This document shows, piece by piece, positions 54,492-64,000 of a stretch of 64,000 bases of DNA; position 1 is the first letter of the stretch; every line of letters begins with the position of its first letter. The notes under the pieces are model-generated. The model did not search any database and had not been told where the DNA came from. It saw nothing but the letters and a program-made list of their open reading frames with translations. The position numbers and the translations under genes were made by a program. Source of the stretch: Dioscorea cayenensis subsp. rotundata (lineage: Eukaryota > Streptophyta > Magnoliopsida > Dioscoreales > Dioscoreaceae); the NCBI RefSeq assembly GCF_009730915.1, contig NC_052489.1:29195916-29259915 (forward strand). The letters run 5' to 3'.

Positions 54492-57400
54492 TTATGCTTG
54501 ATGAATCATGAATTTTCGTCTGAAGAATTGGGCATAGAGAAGCTCATTCCATGTATCAGGAATCCCCGGCAAGCACCAATGGCTACAGTCCTGCCGGTGG
54601 ACCGGGGCAGGGGAATTTGGGCCAAGATAGTATAGCGATAGATGGCCATCTTTCCGCCGAGCTGTCATCTGTGTTACATTCAGGAATTCGACTGCCGGCA
54701 TTGGAGCCACAGCTGATGTTAAATTCTTGAATGGTTCTAATAGATGAGCCCATGGTTTCAATGACAGCGGAGACGCTCCCAACTCCGGGAGTGTCTCCAA
54801 GTGACAGCTCCCACCATTCTTCCAGTCCCCGCCTCTGCAGAAACCAACCCATTACAATAGCCGAGTTAAGCAGAACATCAAATATTTGATTGTTGCAAGA
54901 ATTTAATCAGGATTGGCCGCAGAAACAAACCTGAAATGGACAGGAGCATATGAGCGGAAAAAGACGCGAGTTTTATTTTTATTAACTTCTCTATGAATCC
55001 AATCAAACAATGTTGCAATTGCTCTCTGATAAGCACTATCTACACTCATTTTGAACATAACCTTGTTGCCAACTTGGAAATAGCACCCCCTGTGTAGACA
55101 AATAAGCATTCAAATGTTACAAATTGGTGTCACGATTGATCTTTCTTCATACCAGAGTACAGTTTGTGTGTGTATGTGTCAAAGTTGAACTTCAGAAAGG
55201 AAGACACATTCATCCACTAAACAAATAAGATATCTGTTTGAATATATCAAATGGTAAAAGAGTGATACCCTCTGATAGTCTTCTCATAGTTCCACCAGTG
55301 ACCAGTGTTGAAGATTAAAATGTCAGCATCTCTCCATTGCTTGGATGTCCAATCCATAATGTCCAATCTCAGTGTGGTCTTCACCTTCTCCGGCGCTCCT
55401 GCAGGTGATCTGCCCTGAACCACCAGAAAAGGGGCCCTGTAGTACTCCACAGTGCAGTTATAATCCTTGAACTTGAACACCAAGAAGCCTTTGTGTTTCG
55501 TGATCGGGCTGCCGTTAACTTCATAGATAGAGCTCTTATCAGGGACAGCAGAGGAAAGCATGCATAGGAGGGATTCCCATTGGTTCCTTCCAATCGAGTC
55601 ACCTACAAATACTAGTCTTTTGTTCCGTAGTTTTTTCAGCATCTTTTTCGCATTGAACCTACCACCAGAGAGTTAAATACGAGTTCAGATTTACAGAACA
55701 TAAACTTAAATGTTGTTCACAACTTTGACATCATGATGAAGAAACCAATAGCTAGTAATTTTGTTTTATCATGATGAAGAAAATACAATAAGCTCAACTT
55801 GAACAAGGTACATAAAATAAAGGACAAAGAAAACCATGCAAAAGGTTAACAAATAAAAAGAGCGAAAGCAACCCGCAAACCTATCGATGGAGATTAACGA
55901 AAAGAACATTGAGAGATACTATGACCACCACAAGAAAGGAAAATTCTAAATGAATAAGAATAAAAGCATTAGATGGAATGCATAAAAGAGTTGAATATTC
56001 AAAGATAGGTAACAAGTAATACTAAAAGAAAGCCAAGAACTAAATGAAAGGCAAAGGGGCAAACTTGAGAATTCCAGAATAAACAAACTCACCAACATGT
56101 GAGACATCATCAAACAAAACTCACAAAATTCAATGTAACTCCTCAGAAATAGGACCTTGAATAGAGAAACAAAACCATTTTATATGTTGTTTTCTATGAA
56201 AGACATGCTTGCAAATTTTGTGTGGAAAATAATGAAAATTTAAGATAAGTACTCTGGTTCAAAATCAATGGCCAAAAGACAACAGAATCAGAATGCATTA
56301 AATTGAAGAAAAGTCCTTGCTAATCTTACAATTCACAACCCACTCCTCGGGTCCATACATTAAATCTTCTTATCTGCTAGAACCGACAGAGAAGCATTTA
56401 AACCTGGGACCAGTTTCACAGTCACCATGGTTTTTGTAACTCAAGTTGCTAGAATTAATAAAAGAAAAGGAATGAAATCTCCTCAAAGATCAATCAAAAT
56501 ACAAGAAATTCAGAAGAAAAAAAGTTGAAAGAAGAGAAAATTAATGAAAACTCCTCAACAAGCATATAAAATACAAGAAATTCAGAAGAGAAAAAGTTGA
56601 AAAGGGATGCAATATAGGCAGGATTCTCAATCCACATCTTGAAAGGAATGAGTTTTTCTTGGATATACCAATGAAAAAGTTCATTTTTTTAAGTAGATAA
56701 AGAGAGAACTAAAGATCGAAAGGGAAAAAAAATTCGAAATTTCATTAATTATAAGAACCGGAAAGAATTGATGAAGAAAAAAAAAGGAGAAAAGACACTA
56801 AAATATTTAAATTTTTGGAGTAAGATTGAAGCAACCAAAGAAACAGAAATTCCATGAAGGAAACCAAAAACAATTCACCAAAACCCAAGCCCAAACTTTT
56901 AGAACTAGAGAGAAGACAGATAGAGATGAACAAGAGACAAAAAGATGAAGAAAACCATAAATTTCCAACTTAAACCAAAGAAAACAACACAAAATTGTAG
57001 CTTATATCCTGATCAAATCAAATTCTTCAGAACTAATTCCAAAAATCTGTTTTTCCCCCCGAAAACAAATAAGATAATGAAGAAGAAGAAGAAGAAGAAG
57101 AAGAAGAAGAAATGGATAGATGGAAATTGAAACCTGGGGAGATTGCAATGCTTGGGTTGCCAGCGCCAATGAGTGTAGAACCGATCAGGCCTTCCGTACT
57201 CCGAGCACTTGAAACCCTCATCCAACAACCCACAATCTTTAGATTCATATAGCGGATACTTCTCATCCCACACCCACTCCCCATCAAACCAATCACACTC
57301 CTCACCCGCACCACCAACATCACCACCACCACCACCTCCTCCTCCGCCTTTGATCTCTACACCTAATCCCCAACTCTTCCCTCCATCACCGCCGTTGGAG

Positions 57401-57642
57401 CCCGGCGCAAAAGACCAGTAATTAGGCAAAAGCCAACAGAACAGAAGCAAGACAAGAAACAGTGCGAGGCTGAACAATCCAACGACGCCGACATGCTCAA
57501 AGGGCTTGGTAAGTCTCCCCACCTTCCAACCCAACTCCAAGGCCTCTTCAGCAAGGCGACGCCTTCTTGATGGCGGTGATACCGGGAGGTTTCCACCACC
57601 GGCAGACGCCGCCGTCCTTTTCGGTGTGCCAGGGTTCACCAT
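54492..57642 (-). CDS. Trichome birefringence-like protein (TBL8/TBL10-like), cell-wall polysaccharide O-acetyltransferase family
   Basis: Four exons run from ATG 57642 ([12 protein letters not shown]) to TAA 54492-54494, about 470 residues. TBL proteins are Golgi membrane proteins; characterised members O-acetylate xylan, xyloglucan, mannan or pectin. The order is a short cytosolic N-terminus, one membrane anchor ([20 protein letters not shown]), a glycine-rich linker with nine Gly in a row, then the TBL domain ([36 protein letters not shown]). The PC-esterase part has the GDS motif ([19 protein letters not shown]) and the DxxH motif in [38 protein letters not shown] matches the TBL10-like subgroup as I remember it. 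The intron between exons 1 and 2 is long (about 55658-57133). A further in-frame ATG lies 51 nt upstream (57693); the downstream one is preferred because it opens with the family-like MVNPG. Confidence 0.9.
57079..57111. repeat. (GAA)n microsatellite at the start of TBL intron 1
   Basis: About 11 GAA units lie 23-55 nt inside the intron; on the transcript strand they read CUU. The position next to a splice donor mirrors the (CTT)n tract in intron 2 of the TT8-like gene. Confidence 0.85.
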
Positions 57643-58330
57643 TGAGAGAAAAGAAAGCTCAAAGGTGCGATTTTTATCTTGAATAGTATGCAAAGATAGA
57701 ATTTTTAAGGCTTAAAAAGAAAGGAAAAGGAACAAGCTAAACAAATGGGAGCAAACGAGAAGAAGAAGATGAAATAAGAGAGAAAACAAAGAGAAGAAGG
57801 GGGAGCAAGGGCTTTATGAATTAATATTTTTAATTTAAAGGGACCATTTTGGAATGTTTTGGAATTTTAGAAGAGAGTTGTGGGAGAGTGGGAAGGGAGA
57901 GCAACCAGGGTGGTATAATATAATTTTCTATTTTTTAATTTTTTACTTTTTTTCCCCACCTTTTTTTAATTACTTATCTTTAAATTTGTTTTTGGGAAAC
58001 GCGGTAGGGAAACGCGAGCAAAAGGAGCTTTTGTTTCAAAAGCTCGCTTTTGTAGTCATGTGAACCGCTAACTTTCCGTTTCCCTTTCAAAGGGAAACGG
58101 CTGAAAGAATAATAACATATATAAATAAATAAAGAAAGGGAAATTATGAGTTTTCGGAGGAACAGTGATGTGATGACGTGGCCCTTGTCGGGATTCAGTG
58201 AGGGAAACGAGAAAACGTGGGGCCCGCGAAACGAATAGAGTGGGTGGGTCCCACGTATTGAAGGTCACGCGTGATATATATATTTAAAAAATGTGGGACC
58301 CACAAACCGTCATTTGATCTGAACCGTTGG
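57643..58330 (-). promoter_or_regulatory. TBL gene leader and promoter with three TCP-type palindromes
   Basis: Upstream of the ATG come a purine-rich leader and an AT-rich stretch. Then three closely spaced sites appear: GTGGGGCCCGC at 58217-58227, GTGGGTCCCAC at 58244-58254, and GTGGGACCCAC at 58293-58303. The last two are palindromic, apart from the central base, around the class I/II TCP factor core GGNCCCAC. They lie 575-660 bp before the ATG. Control by TCP factors is inferred from the motif alone. Confidence 0.5.
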
Positions 58331-58499
58331 TGGATGTGATCATCATTACTTGATCTCGAACGTGGGGAGGAGTTCTTATTGACAAATTGTCCGATGTGGT
58401 GGCTTTTGCTCTTTGATCCCTTTGGTTTTCCCAAATTAATGTTTGGGATTTTGCAAATATCTCCCTCTATTATGAAGTTTTTGAGGGACATCACATGAC

Positions 58500-59122
58500 A
58501 ATTTGCGTTTGATTTATAAATGGGACAGGAGTACAGCACAAACTACCCAGTTCAGCATAACTTCTTAATTTTTTTATATCGCTAAAATCACGGTATAAAA
58601 ATTTTTGTATAGTACAAGATAATTTATGACAAAATTGTCCCTATTTAAAATTTAAAATTACATATGCATTAAGAAGTGATAACATGATTTATTTTGATTT
58701 ATTTATTTATTTATCTTTTTGTTTATCTTTTTAAATTTTAGTTGTTTATTTATCTATTTATTTATTTATTTAAAAAAAATTTTATTTATTTATATATCTA
58801 TTTATTTATATTTTAGGATTTAAATATTAATAAAAATTTGTTTGTTGTGGATTAAATGTTTTTAAAATTATGATAATTTTTTTAACTTATTGTTGTTGTT
58901 GTGCGTTGTAAAATTTGATAAGATTTTCATAAGATATTATTGTATGTTTTTTATTGTAAAATAAATATAAAATAATAAAAAGGTATTATCGTAATTTACT
59001 ATTTTATGTTCAATACTGTTCAATGAAAATCAAACATAGAACAACATAAGCATTTGTGTTGTACTTTAACTATTTGTACTGTACTGCTTGTGATGTTTTT
59101 TTTAATGAATCAAATGGACCCA
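58500..59122. mobile_element. Degenerate TIR-type non-autonomous element
   Basis: The right end, read in reverse, begins TGGGTCCATTTGATTCATT and continues with GTACAGTACAAATAG. The left end is eroded (GCGTTTGATTTATAAATG, then GAGTACAGCACAAACTA). The interior shares TTTATTGTAAAATAAATAT and the GTATTATCGTAATTTACTAT block with the copy at 42.1-42.9 kb. It has no coding capacity. Confidence 0.55.
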
Positions 59123-59904
59123 GTATCTCAATTTGCTAGTCCAGTTAAATTTCCTAAAAATATATATTTTTCGAGTCTGTTTGAATATAGACCAACCCAA
59201 ACTTAATCATGTAATTTTCTTGATTTACTTTATGTTTTTATTTTGACATCAAATCTTATATAATTATGAAATTAATCTCCAAATTTATTATTTTTAATTT
59301 TTATAATATTAATTATTTTTTTAAAAAAAAATTGTTGATCTTGAATTATCTTTTTTGATTGATGATGTTAATCATAATTGATTTTTCTCTTATATTATTG
59401 ATTCTTTTAACAAAATAGGGTCAATTTATTGTTATGATAGTGTCTTTACACGTTTAATTTCCAACTAAGTCGTTCTAACTTTTTTTTTTTGGTTAGTTTT
59501 AATTATATTATATGTCAATTAATTGCATGTTGATCACTGTTATTTTTTCAACAACGTCATCCAGAAAGTCCTAATAGATTTATCTCTAACAACCACTCTT
59601 CATTGGTGTATAATATCAAACTGTAAGTAGCACCTCTAATTGCGTTGAATTACTGTAATTTAGAAATAGTTGCTTACATTACTTCTCTAAATAATAGCCG
59701 ATAAATTATTAATATTATTGTATAAGCAACAAATAACTTATTCTCAGTATAAACATATATTTAAATTTTTATAGATAAATTACTAGTATAAAAAAAATAA
59801 TAAAACTAAAATATTTACCAATTACTCTTGAAGTTTTATTTCTTCTTCTTCTTTGCTCTTATTTTTCTCTTCTTCTCTTCTATATATTTTACAATACATA
59901 AGGA
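59123..59904. other. AT-rich spacer
   Basis: No gene, structured repeat or RNA gene was recognised in this stretch. Confidence 0.4.
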
Positions 59905-60098
59905 ATATTTATAGGCGCCAACGACCATTTGGTTTATTGGCATCGGGTCTCTTGCGTAGGGTATTCGCCTCGAGTGTCGAGCATGGCTCCCCGAGTTCGA
60001 TCCCCATCTCGCGCAAGGTGAGGGAGGGCACGGTTCGGTGGTGAGTGTTGCTCCCCCATGTGTCCATCCCTGGGTTCCGGCGCTTGTTGCCTTTCTCA

Positions 60099-60166
<68 letters not shown>

Positions 60167-60167
60167 C
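59905..60167 (+). mobile_element. tRNA-derived SINE with (AT)n tail and 12-bp target-site duplications
   Basis: The body (59917 to about 60100) is strikingly GC-richer than its surroundings. It carries an A-box-like TGGTTTATTGGCATCGGG near 59929 and a B-box-like GAGTTCGATCCCCATC near 59994, the internal pol III promoter of SINEs. The 3' part ends CTTTCTCAAAA followed by (AT)n at 60102-60159. The direct repeat ATATTTATAGGC flanks both sides (59905-59916 and 60156-60167), the hallmark of LINE-driven insertion. The intact duplication suggests a recent insertion. Confidence 0.85.
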
Positions 60168-61520
60168 ATTCAGGGGTTAAATAGACGGTTAGAATTGATT
60201 CAATCTAACAGTTCAAAATATACTAGTAGGTAAAATAGTAATAATACTAGCGTATGCTACGATTCCGCATGGGCGTCTGCTACATCATGGTACTTGCTAC
60301 AGTAATATTTAGAGTATTGTTAAAATAATACTATTGTTTTATAATATTCATAACATATAAATATATATATTTTGGGAATTCATCATGTGATATTGTAAAA
60401 AGACATTTGTGTGAACGAAGTGGAAGTCAACACACACCCACTACTAGCGGCATACATTTGCAAGGATGAAATGATGACTTTGATGAGCAATTCTAATTAT
60501 CTCACCATTTCGCATCCAACCAACATTAATTATCTCACGTTATTATTTTTTCTCTAAAAAATATGTCATGATTGGGTGTTTGATAAAGTCCATGCAATTA
60601 ATAAATATAAATAAGGAATCGTGGGCTAAATCAACAATAACTACCTATAATTATGATTGAAATGTCTCAAAGGCCAAATTTTTTAAATTACAATCTATGT
60701 TCATGGTTTTATGAGAGTTTTGTGTAAAGATTACCTCTCATTCTCCTTTCCATGTTACACAGCGAGGGTTATTTTTTGAAAATTAGTCAAGCAACTATAA
60801 CTGGTATACTCTCATACACATTTATCTTTTGTTTTGTCACATGTCGGCTTTATAAAAAAAATATATAAATAAATTAATGAATTAATTATAGTCTTGTAAT
60901 TTACTTGTTAAAATATAATTATTCATATTTATTTAAAAATATCAAAATTAAAATAGTATAGAGTATACGTTTACAACCAAAAATCATAATTATAATGTGA
61001 CTTAATCAAGGTATTTATATAAAAGTCAATTATAAAGTCCTTGACCAATAAATGTGATGGCTTTAATATCTTCCACCTAAAAATTGAGCTAATTTTGTCC
61101 AACCATCTACTTGCACTCTTTTTGACTTAATTTTTTTAATCAAACTTTTTTAGCAAGAATATCTCAATTTATTTGCAAATAGTTGTAAAGTTTATAATTA
61201 CATATATTATCCTATCTTAAAATGCTTATCACTTATAATACTTCAGCTTCAATTCTGATTAAATTTAAAATTGTACAATGAGTTGCTCTAATACAACACT
61301 GATATTGCTACTCTACATAAACTATTTTTAGATTAAAAAAAAAAAAAGTTCCAATGTGTTATTTTTATTTTAAATTATTTAATTTTGATTATATTATAGT
61401 TCATTAGTTTTTGTTTTTTATTTTTTTATTTTTTTATTTTTTATAAAATATAAATAAGTTATATGTCAGAGTTGTGCACAAGTACATAAGTAGTCTTTCA
61501 AAATATCTATGTTTTTTACT
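60168..61520. other. AT-rich spacer
   Basis: No gene or clear element was seen. The sequence is AT-rich with short homopolymer runs. Confidence 0.4.
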
Positions 61521-61523
61521 TTT

Positions 61524-62268
61524 GGGGGCGTTTGGTTCAGTGTAACTGTAAATACAGTGGATTTCTAGTTACAATGTAACTGAAAATCCATGGATTTTAT
61601 AATACAGTGCAGTTAAATTTAGTGTTTGGTTAGATGTATTGTAGATGTTGTATTATAGGATTTTGTATTTGATAAAAGATATTTATAAATTTGAAATTAG
61701 AAATTTTTTTTACATTATAAATATTTTAATGATTTTAAGTATTGTATTAATTAATTTAACTATTAATTTTATTATTAAGTTAGTTATTAAATTTATTAGT
61801 ATATTTATTTATTTATTTTATTATATTTAATATTTTTTAAATTTAAGTTTTAACCCAATAAAAAAAGTATTTTGAACTTTTCATATATTTTTAGCATGTT
61901 ATTAATGATTTTAATTATCGCATTGATCATTTTAACTCTTAATTTTATTATTAAATTAATTATCAAAGTAATTATTAAATTTATTATTAAATTTTATAAT
62001 TTTTCACTCCACTAAAATATCCATAAATATTTAATTATATTTGTTTTTTTCTTTTAATTGAGTCACATATAGGTTCTGAGTTATCGTTTGAAGGAATTTA
62101 AAGATGAGGGATTTGGTTTCACGCGATTTGGCAGTAAAACCAAATCCCTCATCAGATGTAATATGAGATTACGTTGGTTTTGAAATCGCATGAGCCAAAC
62201 ACCTGGATTTTGAAAACCCGATAACTCAAGTTACATGTAACTCAAAAACCCTCCAAACAAACACTACC
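61524..62268. mobile_element. MITE-like element with degenerate inverted ends and an internal perfect hairpin
   Basis: The left end GGGGGCGTTTGGTTCAGTG, then TAACTG motifs, resembles the reverse of the right end (GTAGTGTTTGTTTGGAGGG, then GAGTTACATGTAAC). Subterminal GTTACA/TGTAAC motifs recur at both ends. Near the right end lies a perfect 17-bp inverted repeat (GATGAGGGATTTGGTTT at 62103-62119 and its complement at 62137-62153, 17-nt loop). The target-site duplication is not clear. The interior is AT-rich and non-coding. Confidence 0.55.
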
Positions 62269-63769
62269 TTTGTGTAAGCTAAAATTAAAATCTATTTTCT
62301 TAAGAACACAAACACCCAATATAAAAAGATTCATGTCAATAGATTAAAAGATAATTGGTTATAATACACTATAGCCTTTATATACCATTAATTTTTGTAG
62401 ACTTCCTTTATGTTGTTACAGAATGATATGAAAACACAAATAATAATATATATAAATGATTGGCCACATCGATGTACATGGTATTATAAAAGTACATTCT
62501 AATGCATGCCACTTTGATTGTTTCTCACTTAAATCTCATCCCCTTTGCTCCACCAACAAGCTTTATTAATTTATTCACTGGAAGATATATAAGAAAATTC
62601 CAATTCTTTATTTTTCTCTGCAACCTATATATGTTTTTTTTAATAGTTTAGACTATACAAATAAAAAAATATATATATTACTCATTGTGTGATATGCTTG
62701 TGATTCATGAACTTCATAAAAAAAAATCATCAAAGATGGGCTATCCATTCTCCTTCTTTTTGATTGTGAGTAATCCAAATGGAAGAAGTCAAGTGACCAA
62801 TGAAAACATTTAAAATAAATAACTCCCAAGAATTGAAATGGCCTATTAATTTAATGAGCATTGTTCACAAGTCCAATCATGTCATGTGCCTAATTTGTTG
62901 CAATTGATTGAATGGTTAGAAAAGTTATTCTAATTTTGGATTTTTTCAATGAAAGCCACAAATGAAGAATTGACACCAAGGAAAAGAAAGGTATCTTGAA
63001 TTTTCTTTTTGGAGGATTGCATGCAAGAAAAGTTTGGGAATGAGTCTAGTTTCAACAATAAACCAAACCTCCCTCACATGAATATGAACATTAATTACTT
63101 GTTTCTTATCTTTTGTTGTTCTCCCAATTCATCATCCTCCCAAGAAGAATTTGCCTCAAAATTCCCACTTAAAATATTTCTATAATTAATTAAAATATCA
63201 CATGATCTAACTTTTTTGTTTCTTAAAACGCGAGTAACAAAAGTAAGACTTTTTTGTTTACAATGAAAGAAATATCAAAAAATATATTAATCAAAAGATT
63301 TTAAATTTAAATCTTTGTATATATATATATATATAAACTCCATTAAAACAAAATGAGTGTGTCAATGATTGATTGATAATAAAAGGAAAAAGAGCTTTAA
63401 ATTTTGATTTAAAATTCTATAATGAATACTTTTTTATAAATTTTTCGTTGTATCTAATTAAAATAAATTTTAATATCATTTTACAAGTTGAATTATTGAT
63501 TCATTAAACAAATAATTAAAATAAAATTTTGAAAATCAAATTTAATAAAAATTGAAACTTTATGACAATTACCCAAATTATAGTGCGTAGTAGTATTTGT
63601 CAAATAAGGGCCCAATCCAATATGTTTATCATTAGCCCCACCCAAATATAATAACTAAACATAGGCCCAACCCAGCCCAACCCAATACGTTCATCGCTAA
63701 GAAGACCCTCTTCGTTTTCTTCAAACCAGCTCACCGTTTGGAACTCCTCGCCGGAGCACGCCGGCGACG
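62269..63769. promoter_or_regulatory. Spacer and DnaJ gene promoter with TGGGCY motifs
   Basis: Most of this is AT-rich spacer without a gene. Close to the DnaJ start, GGCCCA or AGCCCA (reverse TGGGCY, site II type) occurs at 63609-63614, 63664-63669 and 63674-63679, that is 90-160 bp before the ATG. Such motifs are known in promoters of housekeeping plant genes. Confidence 0.5.
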
Positions 63770-64000
63770 ATGGTGGCGCGAGCGCTCCGTTCTCCGTCTT
63801 TGCTTCTTCTCCTCCTCGTCTTTGTTTTTGTTGCCTTCCTCCGTCCCGCAAGCGCCATCTACTGCGACGAAGACGATTGCTACGATCTTCTTGGGTATTC
63901 CCCTCTCTCGTTTTTCCCAGATCTCTCTGTTGATAACCGTGTATCTCTGTTTTTCTAACGCGTTTGTGGAGATTGATTGCTTCTCTAGGGTTTCTCAGAG
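63770..64000 (+). CDS. ER-type DnaJ chaperone, DNAJC25/AtJ50-like (partial, runs off window)
   Basis: Only the first exon (63770-63894) and the first 12 nt of the second (from 63989) lie in the window. The protein begins MVARALRSPSLLLLLLVFVF, a clear signal peptide ending near PASA, followed by IYCDEDDCYDLLG. Across the intron it continues GVSQ, the start of a J domain. The DEDDCYDLLGV opening matches plant DnaJ 50 and animal DNAJC25, membrane-associated J proteins of the secretory pathway. The HPD motif lies beyond the window, so the J domain cannot be confirmed here. Three TGGGCY-type motifs precede the gene. Confidence 0.8.

Noticed and set aside
60045-60233. Open frame made of alternating Ile-Tyr
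   Set aside because: It is a translation of the SINE's (AT)n tail.

Overview
This window is nuclear DNA of a flowering plant. The evidence is split genes with GT-AG introns, AT-rich spacers, MITE and SINE type repeats, and plant-only families: a KIN-14 kinesin, a PPR protein, a TT8-type bHLH, a TRICHOME BIREFRINGENCE-LIKE acetyltransferase and a plastid ADP-glucose pyrophosphorylase. The low GC of coding and non-coding DNA argues against a grass. A low-GC monocot such as yam is a guess I cannot prove from sequence alone.

Twelve protein genes are supported. From left to right: KIN-14S-like kinesin (-), a homologue of the Arabidopsis DNA-binding-annotated protein At3g52170 (-), CDK-activating kinase CDKD1 (-), a P-class PPR protein (+), a synergin/aftiphilin-like trafficking protein (-), the SAS10/UTP3 ribosome-biogenesis factor THAL (+), the large subunit of ADP-glucose pyrophosphorylase (-), a glucose/ribitol dehydrogenase-like SDR (+), the TT8-like bHLH (+), the NEDD8 E1 subunit ECR1 (-), a TBL cell-wall acetyltransferase (-), and the first exons of an ER DnaJ protein of the DNAJC25 type (+), cut by the window edge. 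CDKD1/PPR and synergin/SAS10 are divergent pairs. SAS10/AGPase and TT8/ECR1 are convergent pairs.

The left 36 kb is gene-dense. The two larger spacers, 38.8-44.0 kb and 57.7-63.8 kb, hold the repeats. These are a clean Tourist/Harbinger-like MITE set in a tandem repeat that preserves its own empty site, two related degenerate TIR elements, a third MITE-like element with a perfect hairpin, and a tRNA-type SINE with 12-bp target-site duplications. No LTR retroelement, LINE, CRISPR array or rRNA gene was seen.

The genes do not form one pathway. Starch synthesis (AGPase), a seed-type SDR and flavonoid regulation (TT8) do lie within about 17 kb of each other. The most notable regulatory signal is a duplicated ABRE + RY + TATA promoter block upstream of the SDR gene. 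I found no convincing new biological system; the best leads are promoter architecture, a 15-nt microexon in the TT8-like gene, and a repeat-formed leader in the AGPase gene.
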